Program-made: the position numbers and the translations under genes
The notes under the pieces: model-generated
Databases searched by the model: none
The model's input: only the letters and a program-made list of their open reading frames with translations
Told to the model about the DNA's origin: nothing
NCBI RefSeq assembly: GCF_003967275.1
Contig: NZ_AP018721.1
Span: forward strand, 124,001-188,000
Direction: 5' to 3'
Source: Sulfuritortus calidifontis
GTDB lineage: Bacteria > Pseudomonadota > Gammaproteobacteria > Burkholderiales > Thiobacillaceae
DNA: 64,000 nt
Shown: one piece after another, positions 16,425-25,491 of the stretch
Layout: every line of letters starts with the position of its first letter
Position numbering within the stretch: the first letter of the stretch is position 1

Positions 16425-16615
16425 CCCCCTCCCGACCTCCCCCATAAATGGGGGAGGGGTCTGAGGCTGGGCTGGGTTTGAGCCCCTCCCGACCTCCCCC
16501 ATAAATGGGGGAGGGGTCTGAGGCTGGGCCTGGATTGAGCCCCTCCCGGCCTCCCCCCACGAGTGGGGAGGTGCAAAACTCCCTCCCCACTTGTGGGGAG
16601 GGCAGGGGTGGGGAG
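16425..16615. repeat. tandem array of 57-bp palindromic repeats
   Basis: Two near-identical 57-bp units (around 16434 and 16491), each with CTCCCCCATAAATGGGGGAG, and a partial third (from 16548), ending in CTCCCCACTTGTGGGGAG. The 411-bp region 16269-16679 holds this array, the direct repeats above and the lipA promoter region; I see no gene in it. Confidence 0.85.
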
Positions 16616-16679
16616 GTTGAAAAGGCGGGTCATGATAGCCGATTGCCGTAAAATGCGGTTTTTCAAGACATTTCCAGAT

Positions 16680-17606
16680 ATGGCCGATTTAGAACTGCAC
16701 AAGGGCCGGGCCAAGACCGCGCGCATCCCGATCAAGGTGGTGGCCAAGCCCCGGCTCAAGATGCCGGCCTGGATCCGCGCCAAGTCGCCCAATGCGCCCG
16801 AGGTGGCCGAGTTGAAAGCCGTGCTGCGCGACAAGGGCCTGCACACCGTGTGCGAGGAGGCCTCCTGCCCCAATCTGGGCGAGTGCTTCCGCCACGGCAC
16901 CGCCACCTTCATGATCCTGGGCGACCTATGCACCCGGCGCTGTCCCTTCTGCGACGTCGGCCATGGCAAACCCTTGCCGCCCGATCCCAAGGAGCCGGCC
17001 CACCTGGCCGAGACCGTGGCCGCGATGCGGCTCAAATACGTGGTCATCACCAGCGTCGATCGCGACGACCTCAGAGACGGCGGCGCCCAGCACTTCGCCG
17101 ACTGCATCCGCGCCGTGCGCGAGGCCTCGCCCGGCACCCGGATCGAGATCCTGACGCCGGACTTCCGCGGCCGGCTCGAGGTCGCCCTCGACATCCTGGC
17201 CGCCACGCCGCCGGACGTGCTGAATCACAACCTGGAGACCGTGCCCCGCCTCTACAAGGCCTGCCGGCCGGGCGCCGATTACGCCCATTCCTTGAAGCTG
17301 CTGCAGGAGTTCAAGGCGCGGCTGCCGAACGTGCCGACCAAGTCCGGCATCATGCTCGGCCTGGGCGAGACCGACGCAGAAGTCATCGAGGTCATGCGCG
17401 ACCTGCGCGCGCACGATGTGGACATGCTCACCATCGGCCAGTATCTGCAGCCCTCGGGCCACCATTTGTCTGTAGAGCGCTACGTCACGCCCGAGCAGTT
17501 CGCCGAGTTCGAACGGCAGGCCTATGCGATGGGATTCAGGAATGCCGCCTGCGGGCCGATGGTGCGCAGTTCCTATCATGCTGACCGGCAGGCGGCAGGG
17601 GTGTAA
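16680..17606 (+). CDS. lipA: LipA, lipoyl synthase
   Basis: 308 aa from ATG 16680; ATG 16653 is an alternative. Radical SAM enzyme inserting two sulfurs into octanoyl groups on lipoyl domains. Auxiliary cluster [12 protein letters not shown] (Cys 58, 63, 69) and radical [11 protein letters not shown] (Cys 84, 88, 91) are complete. C-terminal RSSYHAD carries the conserved RSSY serine. lipB is not adjacent. GTAAAATGCGG just upstream may supply a -10. Confidence 0.96.
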   Translation: MADLELHKGRAKTARIPIKVVAKPRLKMPAWIRAKSPNAPEVAELKAVLRDKGLHTVCEEASCPNLGECFRHGTATFMILGDLCTRRCPFCDVGHGKPLPPDPKEPAHLAETVAAMRLKYVVITSVDRDDLRDGGAQHFADCIRAVREASPGTRIEILTPDFRGRLEVALDILAATPPDVLNHNLETVPRLYKACRPGADYAHSLKLLQEFKARLPNVPTKSGIMLGLGETDAEVIEVMRDLRAHDVDMLTIGQYLQPSGHHLSVERYVTPEQFAEFERQAYAMGFRNAACGPMVRSSYHADRQAAGV

Positions 17607-17608
17607 TC

Positions 17609-17938
17609 GTGCCGGGCATCGCCAGGACGCCGGAGCCACCTTATTACGCCGTGATCTTTTCCTCGCGGCGCAGCCCCGGCGATGAGGGCTACAGGCAAAT
17701 GGCCGAGAGGATGGTCGAGCTGGCGGCAGCGCAACCCGGCTTCCTTGGCATGGAAAGCGCGCGCGAGCAGGACGGCTTCGGCATCACGGTCTCCTACTGG
17801 GCCTCGATTGAGGCGATCAGGCATTGGCAGGTGAACGCGGAACATCTTGTCGCCCAGGAGAAGGGCAAGCGTGCCTGGTACGAAGACTACGAGGTGCGCG
17901 TGGCCAAGGTCGAGCGGGCCTATGGCAAACATGAATAG
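17609..17938 (+). CDS. antibiotic biosynthesis monooxygenase (ABM)-fold protein
   Basis: 109 aa, GTG start 2 bp after the lipA stop. Dimeric alpha-beta barrel layout: YYAVIFSSRR strand, AAAQPGFLGMESAR, ISYW-type strand VSYWASIEAIRHW and final strand EDYEVRVAKVER. This matches the ABM/heme-degrading-like superfamily, often of unknown function. No catalytic residues can be assigned. Probably co-transcribed with lipA. Confidence 0.78.
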   Translation: MPGIARTPEPPYYAVIFSSRRSPGDEGYRQMAERMVELAAAQPGFLGMESAREQDGFGITVSYWASIEAIRHWQVNAEHLVAQEKGKRAWYEDYEVRVAKVERAYGKHE

Positions 17939-18011
17939 AGGCATCCTGCACGCTGGGCGCGGCTTCATGGTGGATAATGCGCCCACGGATTTTCTGATTC
18001 GATAACTACAA

Positions 18012-19523
18012 ATGCACATTCACATCCTCGGCATCTGCGGCACCTTCATGGGCGGCATCGCCGTCATCGCCAAGCAGGCGGGCCACCGGGTCACCGGCTG
18101 CGACGCCAATGTCTATCCGCCGATGAGCACCCAGCTCGAAGCCCAAGGCATCGAGCTGATCCAGGGTTTCGGCGCCGAGCAGGTCGAACTCAAGCCCGAT
18201 GTCTACGTCATCGGCAACGTGGTCACCCGCGGCAAGCAGCCCCTGATGGAGGCCATCCTCGACCGCGGCCTGCCCTACATCTCCGGCCCGCAGTGGTTGT
18301 ATGAAAACATCCTGGGACCCCAGGATGTTTCGGCGCAGGCTAATATGCGCGAAGCGCATGTTAAGCCGCAGAGCGGCGGCCGAAGCCAAAACGTGCGCAC
18401 ACCAGGCAAATGGGTGCTTGCCGTCGCGGGCACCCACGGCAAGACCACCACCTCGGGCATGCTGGCCTGGATTCTGGAAGACGCCAAGCTGAACCCCGGC
18501 TATCTGGTCGGCGGCGTGCCGCGCAACTTCGGGGTCTCCGCCCGGCTCACCGAATCGCCCTTCTTCGTCATCGAGGCGGACGAATACGACACCGCCTTCT
18601 TCGACAAGCGCTCCAAGTTCGTCCACTACCGGCCGCGCACGGTGGTGCTGAACAACCTGGAATACGACCACGCCGACATCTTCCCGGACCTCGGCGCGAT
18701 CGAGACCCAGTTCCACCATCTGGTGCGCACGGTACCGGGCAACGGCCTCATCATCGCCAACGGCCGCGAGGCGAGCCTGGAGCGGGTGCTCGCCCGCGGC
18801 TGCTGGACGCCGGTGGAGCGTTTTGGTTCCTCCTCGCCCCAGCCCTCTCCCGCTTGCGAAAGAGGGGGCCAAGGGCAGTTACCCTCCCCCACTTGTGGGG
18901 GAGGGCAGGGAGGGGGATGGCAGGCCGTCGAGCAGGGGCCGAACGCCTTCGACGTGCTGTTCTGCGGCCAGCTGCAGGGCCGGGTCGAGTGGGAACTCCT
19001 GGGTGAGCACAACCGGATGAACGCCCTGGCGGCGATCGCCGCCGCCCGTCACGCCGGGGTGCCGGTCAAGGCGGCGATCGAGGCCCTGGGCCGCTTCCAG
19101 AACGTGAAGCGGCGGCTGGAGCTGCGCGGCGAAGTGAATGGCATCACCGTCTACGACGACTTCGCCCACCACCCGACCGCGATCGAGACCACCGTGGCCG
19201 GCCTGCGCGCCAAGGTGGACGGCGCCCGCATCCTGGCGGTGCTGGAGCCGCGCTCCAACACCATGAAGCTCGGCACCATGAAGGCCCAGCTGCCCGCCAG
19301 CCTCAAGGGTGCCGATGCGGTGTTCTGTTATGCCGGCGGGGTCGACTGGGACGTGGCCGGTGCCCTGGCGCCCCTGGGCGACAAGGCCATGGTCCAGCAG
19401 GACCTCGATGCCCTGATCGAGGCCATTGCGCGCGCGGCCAAGAGCGGCGACCATGTGCTGATCATGAGCAACGGCGGCTTCGGCGGCATTCACGACAAAC
19501 TGCTGGCGAGGTTGGCCCACTAA
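18012..19523 (+). CDS. mpl: Mpl, UDP-MurNAc L-Ala-D-Glu-mDap ligase (peptidoglycan recycling)
   Basis: 503 aa versus about 457 in E. coli. It joins recycled tripeptide to UDP-MurNAc. N-terminus MHIHILGICGTFMGGIAVIA, ATP loop VAGTHGKTTTSGM, IEADEYDTAFFDKRSKFVHY, central domain GEHNRMNALAAIAA and C-terminal YDDFAHHPTAIETT / VLEPRSNTMKLGT are all conserved. Two in-frame extra segments explain the length: about residues 104-132 between WLYENIL and KWVLAVAGTHGK, and about 272-302 before WQAVEQ. Both are dispersed palindromic repeats. No stop or frameshift results. Confidence 0.95.
   Translation: MHIHILGICGTFMGGIAVIAKQAGHRVTGCDANVYPPMSTQLEAQGIELIQGFGAEQVELKPDVYVIGNVVTRGKQPLMEAILDRGLPYISGPQWLYENILGPQDVSAQANMREAHVKPQSGGRSQNVRTPGKWVLAVAGTHGKTTTSGMLAWILEDAKLNPGYLVGGVPRNFGVSARLTESPFFVIEADEYDTAFFDKRSKFVHYRPRTVVLNNLEYDHADIFPDLGAIETQFHHLVRTVPGNGLIIANGREASLERVLARGCWTPVERFGSSSPQPSPACERGGQGQLPSPTCGGGQGGGWQAVEQGPNAFDVLFCGQLQGRVEWELLGEHNRMNALAAIAAARHAGVPVKAAIEALGRFQNVKRRLELRGEVNGITVYDDFAHHPTAIETTVAGLRAKVDGARILAVLEPRSNTMKLGTMKAQLPASLKGADAVFCYAGGVDWDVAGALAPLGDKAMVQQDLDALIEAIARAAKSGDHVLIMSNGGFGGIHDKLLARLAH
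18303..18405. repeat. TTTCGGCGCAGGCTAA-type palindromic element inside mpl
   Basis: Begins with AACATCCTGGG/CCAGGATGTT and continues TTTCGGCGCAGGCTAATATG, GCGCGAAGCGCATGTTAAG and ends near CGGCCGAAGCCAAAAC. Related copies are at 16306-16363 and 37442-37500. In mpl it is translated without a stop. Confidence 0.8.
18826..18918. repeat. GC-rich double palindrome inside mpl
   Basis: CCCTCTCCCGC-type stem (18842-18866) followed by CTCCCCCACTTGTGGGGGAG (18882-18903). Translated as SSPQPSPACERGG... Gly-rich. Same family as the repeats at 0.63, 16.4 and 26.5 kb. Confidence 0.8.
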
Positions 19524-19535
19524 GCGGGAGCTGGC

Positions 19536-20672
19536 TTGGGCGCACAAGCGGCGGCATCCACACCCTGGCATCAACTGCGGCAAGAGGCCGCGGGCTGCAC
19601 CCTGAGCCTGCGCGGCCGCTGGTGCCTGGACGAGCTCGCCGTCCTCGATGCCGCCATTCCCGGCCTCAGCATCCCGCGCGACGCCATCGTCACCCTCGAC
19701 GGCAGCGAACTTGCGGCACTCGACAGCGCCGGCGCCATGCTGCTGGTGCGCCGGCTCTGGCAGGCCGGCGTGGCCTGGGCCAACGTCCGCTTCCAGGCCA
19801 TTCCGCCGCGCCAGGTCGAGCTGCTCAACCTGGTCGACGAGCGTTTCGAGCAGGCGGTCTACCAGCCGCGCCAGGAACTGGGCCGCCTGGCCCGGCTCGG
19901 CCGCTGGGTGTCGATGCAGCTGAGCGATGCCCACAGCCGCCTGCGTTTTCTCGGCCACGCCGCGGCCACCTTCGCCCATGCCCTCTACCAGCCGCGCCAG
20001 ATGCGGCCGCGCGAGCTGTTCGTCCAGCTCGAGCAGGTGGGGCTGCGCGCCATCCCCATCGTGATGGCGATGAACTTCCTGATCGGCATGGTCATCGCCT
20101 ATCTCACCGGCATCCAGATCCAGAAGTTCGGCGCCAACATCTTCATCGTCGATGCCGCCAGCCTCGGCATCTTCCGCGAGCTGGCGCCCGTGCTGGTGGC
20201 GGTGCTGCTGGCCGGCCGCTCGGGCGCCGCCTTCACCGCCCAGATCGGCGCCATGAAGGTCGCCGACGAGATCGCCGCCATCATCACCCTCGGCCTGTCG
20301 GCCTTCCAGGTGCTGGTGCTGCCGCGCCTGCTCGCCCTCGTCCTGGTCATGCCCCTGCTCACCTTCGTCGGCGGGCTGGCCGGCATTTACGGCGCCATGC
20401 TGGTCGCCGATGTCCAGCTCGACATCGGCCACCTCGCCTTCCTCGAGCGCATGCAGGCGGTGCTCAAGATGAAGACCGTGATCATCGGCCTGGGCAAGGC
20501 GCCGTTCTTCGCCGCCGCCATCGGCCTCATCGCCTGCCACAACGGCCTGCGGGTCAGCCGCGATGCCCGCAGCGTCGGCCTCGCCACCACCGCCACCGTG
20601 GTCCAGAGCATCGTCGCGGTGATCGTGATCGACGCCTTCTTCGCCATCCTGCTGAGCGAGCTCGACCTGTGA
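19536..20672 (+). CDS. mlaE: MlaE-type MCE transporter permease with N-terminal STAS domain
   Basis: 378 aa, TTG start with GGGAG seven bases upstream. N-terminal STAS-like domain (about 18-105; ALDSAGAMLLVRRL), then the MlaE/YrbE permease with five or so membrane helices (IPIVMAMNFLIGMVIAYLTG; VLVAVLLAGRSGAAFTAQIG). Inner-membrane core of an MCE lipid transporter. Its stop overlaps the ATPase gene start. Confidence 0.9.
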   Translation: MGAQAAASTPWHQLRQEAAGCTLSLRGRWCLDELAVLDAAIPGLSIPRDAIVTLDGSELAALDSAGAMLLVRRLWQAGVAWANVRFQAIPPRQVELLNLVDERFEQAVYQPRQELGRLARLGRWVSMQLSDAHSRLRFLGHAAATFAHALYQPRQMRPRELFVQLEQVGLRAIPIVMAMNFLIGMVIAYLTGIQIQKFGANIFIVDAASLGIFRELAPVLVAVLLAGRSGAAFTAQIGAMKVADEIAAIITLGLSAFQVLVLPRLLALVLVMPLLTFVGGLAGIYGAMLVADVQLDIGHLAFLERMQAVLKMKTVIIGLGKAPFFAAAIGLIACHNGLRVSRDARSVGLATTATVVQSIVAVIVIDAFFAILLSELDL

Positions 20673-21514
20673 ACCCGAACGGTCAGGGCCCTGCCCGTTT
20701 CCCTCACCCCGGCCCTCCCCCAAAGGGGGAGGGGGACGCGGTGTCGCATGGCGACGCCGGGGCGCCATGCGTGATCGAGGCCGAAGGCATCCGCACCCGT
20801 CTGGGCGGGGTCTGGGTCCACGACGGCATCGGCTTCAAGGTGCGCCGGGGCGAGCTGGTCGCCCTCATCGGTGGCAGCGGCAGCGGCAAGACCGTGCTGC
20901 TCAATGAATTGATCGGACTCATGCGGCCCACCGCCGGCCGCGCCCGCCTGCTCGGGGTCGATGTCGGCGTCGCCGATCATCCAACGCTGAATAAACTGCG
21001 CCAGCGCTTCGGCGTGCTGTTCCAGGATGGCGCCCTGTTCTCCTCGCTCACCGTGGCCGAGAACGTCGCCGCGCCGCTGCGCGAGCACACCCGGCTGCCC
21101 CGGCACCTGGTCCAGCAGCTGGTCGAGTTCCGCCTGAGCCTGGCCGGCCTGCCGCTGGCGGCGCTGAACAAGCTGCCGGCCGAACTGTCCGGCGGCATGC
21201 GCAAGCGCGCCGCCCTGGCCCGCGCCCTGGCGCTGGAGCCGGAGATACTCTTCCTCGACGAGCCGACCTCGGGCCTCGATCCCATCGCCGCCCGCGCCTT
21301 CGACCAGACGGTGCGCACCCTGTGCGACAGTTTCGGCCTCACCGTCTACATGAACACCCACGATCTCGACACCCTCTGGGGCGTGGTCGACCGGGTGATC
21401 GTGTTGAGCGGCGGCAAGGTCATCGCCGACGGGCCGGTGGCCGAGGTGGCCAAGGTTGCCGAGCCCTGGATTCAGTCGTATTTTTCAGCCCATGTGCCGC
21501 ATCGCGGCGGATAG
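20669..21514 (+). CDS. mlaF: MlaF-type ABC transporter ATPase
   Basis: 281 aa from GTG 20669, which overlaps the mlaE stop (GTGA). Walker A GGSGSGKT (about 71-78), signature LSGGMRKRAALARALA, Walker B EILFLDEPTSGLD and switch His in MNTHDLD. Powers phospholipid transport with MlaE and MlaD. Residues 11-33 (FPHPGPPPKGEGDAVSHGDA) are a palindromic repeat placed before the normal N-terminus (VIEAEGIRTRLGG). Confidence 0.93.
   Translation: MNPNGQGPARFPHPGPPPKGEGDAVSHGDAGAPCVIEAEGIRTRLGGVWVHDGIGFKVRRGELVALIGGSGSGKTVLLNELIGLMRPTAGRARLLGVDVGVADHPTLNKLRQRFGVLFQDGALFSSLTVAENVAAPLREHTRLPRHLVQQLVEFRLSLAGLPLAALNKLPAELSGGMRKRAALARALALEPEILFLDEPTSGLDPIAARAFDQTVRTLCDSFGLTVYMNTHDLDTLWGVVDRVIVLSGGKVIADGPVAEVAKVAEPWIQSYFSAHVPHRGG
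20701..20762. repeat. palindromic repeat at N-terminus of mlaF
   Basis: CCCTCCCCCAAAGGGGGAGGG stem followed by GGACGCGGTGTCGCATGGCGA, sharing the GACGCGGTGTCGC tail with the Nudix-ThiE and hemF copies. Confidence 0.78.
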
Positions 21515-21522
21515 GGGGAGGC

Positions 21523-22395
21523 ATGGAATCGGAAGCGCGCTACGCCTGGGTCGGTGCCGTCATCGTCGGCCTGCTCGCACTGGTCGCCGCCGGCCTGCTC
21601 TGGCTGCACGGCGGCCTGGGCAACCATGACTTCAACCGCTTCACCATCTATTTCCGCCAGCAGTCGCTCGACGGCCTGCAGCTCAACAGCGACGTGAAGA
21701 TGTACGGCATCAAGGTCGGCAAGGTGGTGGACTATCAGATCCTGCCGACCGAAGCCAAGAACGTGCGCGTGGTGATCGAGGTCAACGCCAAGGCCCCGGT
21801 GATGGAGGGCGCCGTGGCCATGGTCAACCGCAACCTGCTCACCGGCCTGGCCAGCATCGAGCTGAACAACCAGGCCGGCAAGGCGCCGTTGCTGACCAAG
21901 GCGCCCGAGGGCGAGCCCTACCCGGTGCTGAGCGAAGGCAAGGCCAAGCTCACCCGCTTCGCCGAGCGCATGGAAGGCGTGGCCGAGCGGGCGGACGAAA
22001 CGCTGGGTCGGCTCAACACCCTGCTGTCCGACCGCAATCTGGCGACGGTCGAGCAGACCCTGGGCAATCTCAACGACACCAGCGCCGCCGTGGCCCGGGG
22101 CATGCCCGAGTTGCAGGCGACGCTCAAGGCCAGCCGCGAGGCGGCGGTGCAGGCAAACCAGCAACTGGCCCGGCTCGGCCCCAAGCTGGAGGCGACCCTG
22201 GACGACACCCGCCAGGCCGCCGCCCAGCTGCGCCTGACCACCGACCTGGGCCTGCAGGAGCTGCAGACCACCGGCCGCGCCCTGCGCAACGCCAGCCAGG
22301 CCGTGGGCGATGCCGCGCGCACCTTGAAGGAGCCGGCCGGCGCCCTGTTCGGCCCGGCCGAAGACAGTCTGGGCCCGGGGGAGACGGCACCATGA
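21523..22395 (+). CDS. mlaD: MlaD-like MCE domain substrate-binding protein
   Basis: 290 aa from ATG 21523 (RBS GGGGGAGG). One N-terminal membrane anchor (WVGAVIVGLLALVAAGLLWL), a single MCE domain (about 38-120; YFRQQSLDGLQLNSDVKMYGIKVGKV), then a long helical region (about 150-280) that could form the coiled-coil tunnel. Longer than E. coli MlaD (183 aa), closer to PqiB-like builds with one MCE domain. Overlaps the next gene by 4 bp. Confidence 0.92.
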   Translation: MESEARYAWVGAVIVGLLALVAAGLLWLHGGLGNHDFNRFTIYFRQQSLDGLQLNSDVKMYGIKVGKVVDYQILPTEAKNVRVVIEVNAKAPVMEGAVAMVNRNLLTGLASIELNNQAGKAPLLTKAPEGEPYPVLSEGKAKLTRFAERMEGVAERADETLGRLNTLLSDRNLATVEQTLGNLNDTSAAVARGMPELQATLKASREAAVQANQQLARLGPKLEATLDDTRQAAAQLRLTTDLGLQELQTTGRALRNASQAVGDAARTLKEPAGALFGPAEDSLGPGETAP

Positions 22396-23012
22396 AAAAG
22401 ATCTGGTCCGCTTTGCTCTTGGCCGGCCTGCTCGCCGCTTGTGTCAATCTCGACGTCGAGCCCAAGGCCAAGCAGTTCTACGTGCTCGAAGACAACGGCC
22501 ATGGCGGCCAAGCCGGTGGCCGCAGTCCCTGTCCCAAGCCGGCCGGCGGCCTCGGCCTGCTGATCGACGTGCAGATGCCGGCCACCTTCTACAACGGCAC
22601 CAATCTCGCCTTCAGCCGCGGCCCCGGCAGCCGAGGTCACTATCAATACGCCCAGTGGACCGACCGCCCGACCAGCCAGATCGGCCACCTGTTGCGCGAC
22701 CGCCTGCGTCAGGATTGCCACTATCGCCAGGTCGCCCTGGTCGGCGAGGGCCTGACCGGCGAGCAGTTGCTCTCCCTGCGCCTGCTCGAGCTGTATCACG
22801 ACGCCGCCAGCCAGCCGGGCCAGGCGGTGATCGAGCTCGACGTCCAGTTGGTTCGGCGCGATGCCGGACGCCTGATCGCGCAAAAGACCTTCCGGGCGAC
22901 GGCGCCGGCCGCCAGCTATGACGCCAAGGGCGCCAGCCTCGGCTTCAACCAGGCCCTGGGCCGGCTGCTCGATGAGCTTGAGGCCTGGTTGGCCAGGCAA
23001 CCGCGCGGCTGA
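22392..23012 (+). CDS. ABC-type transport auxiliary lipoprotein (PqiC/DUF330 type)
   Basis: 206 aa. Lipoprotein signal peptide with lipobox LLAAC (Cys 17). The ABC-auxiliary domain starts KQFYVLED and includes YNGTNLAFSR, YAQWTDRPTSQIGHLLRDRL, typical of PqiC-like proteins that sit on the outer membrane and complete an MCE bridge. Fourth gene of the mlaE-F-D operon. Confidence 0.88.
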   Translation: MKKIWSALLLAGLLAACVNLDVEPKAKQFYVLEDNGHGGQAGGRSPCPKPAGGLGLLIDVQMPATFYNGTNLAFSRGPGSRGHYQYAQWTDRPTSQIGHLLRDRLRQDCHYRQVALVGEGLTGEQLLSLRLLELYHDAASQPGQAVIELDVQLVRRDAGRLIAQKTFRATAPAASYDAKGASLGFNQALGRLLDELEAWLARQPRG

Positions 23013-23079
23013 CGCCGAGGGCCAGCTCGGGTAGCATTCGGGCTTTTCCTGCGCGGCATCGCCGCGCTGCCGCCCATCC

Positions 23080-23637
23080 ATGCTGATTTACATCCACGGC
23101 TTCAACAGCTCCTCGCAGTCCGGCAAGGCGCGCGAGCTTCAGGCCTGGCTGGCCGAGCGCGGCCGGGCCGGCGACTGCCTCTGCCCCGACCTGCCGCACC
23201 GCCCGGCCGCGGCCATCGCCCTGCTGGAAAACCTCATCGCCCAAAGCCCGACCCCGGCCAAGCTGGTGGGCAGCTCGCTCGGCGGCTTTTACGCCACCTA
23301 TCTGGCCGAACGGCACGGCCTCAAGGCGGTGCAGATCAATCCCTGCGTGCGCTGCGACGAAAAGCTGGCGGCCGAAGTGGGCAAGATGCAGAAGAACTGG
23401 CACAGCGGCGAGGCATACACATTCACCGCGCAGCACCTGGCCGAGCTCGCGGCGCTCAAGGTGCCGGCGATCAGCCGACCCGAGCGCTATCTTTTGCTGG
23501 TCGAGACCGGCGACGAAGTGCTCGACTACCGCGAGGCGGTGGCCTATTTCGCCGGCGCCCGGCAGGTGGTGCTGGAAGGCGGCGACCACGGCTTTTCCCG
23601 CTTCGCCGAATACATCCCGACCATCCTGGAGTTCTGA
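23080..23637 (+). CDS. yqiA: YqiA/YcfP-type alpha/beta-hydrolase
   Basis: 185 aa. Nucleophile GSSLGGFYATYLAE (Ser about 67), acid GDEVLDY and catalytic His in GGDHGFSRF. N-terminus MLIYIHGFNSSSQSGKA is characteristic of YqiA esterases. Physiological substrate unknown. An RNase II family gene follows after 8 bp. Confidence 0.92.
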   Translation: MLIYIHGFNSSSQSGKARELQAWLAERGRAGDCLCPDLPHRPAAAIALLENLIAQSPTPAKLVGSSLGGFYATYLAERHGLKAVQINPCVRCDEKLAAEVGKMQKNWHSGEAYTFTAQHLAELAALKVPAISRPERYLLLVETGDEVLDYREAVAYFAGARQVVLEGGDHGFSRFAEYIPTILEF

Positions 23638-23645
23638 ACGCCATC

Positions 23646-25484
23646 ATGTACGTCTATTACGAGGAAGATGGCGACATCAAGGCCGGCACCCTCCTGGCCG
23701 ACAACGAGGCCTCGGTGCAGCTGGAATCGCAGCACGGCAAGCGGACCAAGCTGAAGGCCGCGCATATCCTGCTGCGCTTCAAGGAGCCGGCGCCGGCGGC
23801 CGCCATGGAGGGCGCGCGCCGGCTGGGCGAAGAGCTCGACCCCGATTTTTTGTGGGAAGTGGCGGGCGAGGCCGAATTCGGCTTTGCCGAGCTCGCCCGC
23901 GAGTATTACGGCCACGAGCCCACCGCGCCCGAGGCCGGGGCGGTGCTGATGAAGCTGCACGGCTCGCCGATCTACTTCTACAAAAAGGGCAAGGGCCGCT
24001 ACAAGGCGGCGCCGGCCGAGGCCCTGGCCGCGGCCAAGGCCGCGCTCGAGCGGCGCGCGCGCGAGGCGGCGCAGAAGGCCGAATGGGTGGCGCAGCTCAA
24101 GGCCGGCCAGTTGCCCGAACCCTTCCGCCATCAGGTCTTCCACCTGCTGCACAAGCCGGACAAGAACAGCCTCGAATTCAAGGCCCTGAGCGAGGCCTGC
24201 GCCGAAACCGGCCTCACCCCGGTGCGGCTCCTGGACCGCTGCGGTGCGATCCCCTCCAGCCACGACTACCATTTGCAGGCCTTCCTGCTCGAGCACTTCC
24301 CCAAGGGCATCGGCTTTCCCGAGCTGCACGCGCCGCCGCCGCCGCCCGAGCTGCCGGCCGGCGACGCCCCGGCCTTCAGCATCGACGATGCCGCCACCAC
24401 CGAGATCGATGATGCCTTCTCGGTGATCTTCCGGCCCGACGGCTCGGTCCGGGTCGGCATCCACATCGCCGCGCCGGCGCTCGGCATCGCGCCCGGCAGC
24501 GAGCTCGACCGCATCGCCGCCAGCCGGCTGTCCACGGTGTACATGCCGGGCGGCAAGATCACCATGCTGCCGGAGACCCTGGTCGAGCGTTACACCCTGG
24601 CCGAGAACCGCGACTGCGCCGCGCTCTCGCTCTATGTCGAGGTCGGCCCCGACTACGGCATCCGCGAGCTGCAGACCCAGGCCGACGTCATCCGCATCGC
24701 CGCCAACCTGCGGCACGAAACCCTCGAGCCCTTGTTCAACGAGGACACCATCGGCGCCGGTGGCGCGGACTATCCCTTCCGGCGCGAGCTGGAATGGCTC
24801 TGGGGCTTCGCCTGTCACCTGGAGGCGGCGCGCGGCAAGGCCGATCAGGTGCAACGCCTGGACTACGTGTTCAAGGTGGAGGACGACAGGGTGCAGATCC
24901 TGCCCCGGGTGCGCGGCAACCCGATCGACAAGCTGGTGTCCGAGCTGATGATCCTGGCCAACAGTCGCTGGGGCCGCCTGCTGGCCGAGAGCGGGGTGAC
25001 CGGCATCTACCGGGCCCAGATCCAGGGCAAGGTGCGTTTGACCCTCAAGCCCGCCCCGCACGAAGGCCTGGGTGTCGAGCATTACACCTGGAGCACCTCG
25101 CCCCTGCGCCGCTACGTCGACCTGATCAACCAGCGCCAGATCCTGGCCGTCAGCCGGGGCGAGCCCCCGGCCTACGCCGGCAACGACCCCATGTTGTTCG
25201 CCCACGTGCGCGACTTCGAGCTGGCCTACGACGCCTATGCCGAGTTCCAGCGCCGGATGGAGCGCTACTGGTGCCTGCGCTGGCTGCAGCAGGAGGGCGT
25301 GCACGAGACCGAGGCCACGGTCTGGCGCGAGAACCTGGTGCGCTTCGACGGCATGCCGCTGATCGCCAAGCTCACCGGCGCCCCGGCGCTCAACCCGGGC
25401 GAGCGGGTGCGGCTGACGGTGGGTGCCATCGACCTGCTCGATGTTGAGCTGGCCTGCCAGTTCGTCACCCGTTTGGAGGCATAA
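23646..25484 (+). CDS. RNase II/RNB-domain exoribonuclease
   Basis: 612 aa. The N-terminal S1/cold-shock-like part is short and atypical. The RNB catalytic domain starts near residue 240 with AFSIDDAATTEIDDAFSV, the Asp-rich metal site, and contains STVYMPGGKITMLPETLVE and a HYTWSTSPLRRYVDLINQRQ end motif (residues about 475-500). A C-terminal S1-like beta segment follows. It degrades RNA 3'-5'. This shorter proteobacterial RNase II subclass is distinct from E. coli rnb and rnr. Confidence 0.9.
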   Translation: MYVYYEEDGDIKAGTLLADNEASVQLESQHGKRTKLKAAHILLRFKEPAPAAAMEGARRLGEELDPDFLWEVAGEAEFGFAELAREYYGHEPTAPEAGAVLMKLHGSPIYFYKKGKGRYKAAPAEALAAAKAALERRAREAAQKAEWVAQLKAGQLPEPFRHQVFHLLHKPDKNSLEFKALSEACAETGLTPVRLLDRCGAIPSSHDYHLQAFLLEHFPKGIGFPELHAPPPPPELPAGDAPAFSIDDAATTEIDDAFSVIFRPDGSVRVGIHIAAPALGIAPGSELDRIAASRLSTVYMPGGKITMLPETLVERYTLAENRDCAALSLYVEVGPDYGIRELQTQADVIRIAANLRHETLEPLFNEDTIGAGGADYPFRRELEWLWGFACHLEAARGKADQVQRLDYVFKVEDDRVQILPRVRGNPIDKLVSELMILANSRWGRLLAESGVTGIYRAQIQGKVRLTLKPAPHEGLGVEHYTWSTSPLRRYVDLINQRQILAVSRGEPPAYAGNDPMLFAHVRDFELAYDAYAEFQRRMERYWCLRWLQQEGVHETEATVWRENLVRFDGMPLIAKLTGAPALNPGERVRLTVGAIDLLDVELACQFVTRLEA

Positions 25485-25491
25485 TCAGCGC

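Noticed and set aside
16425-16615. Possible CRISPR array upstream of lipA.
   Set aside because: The repeated units are palindromes of the dispersed family, abut without unique spacers, number only two to three, and no cas genes are near.
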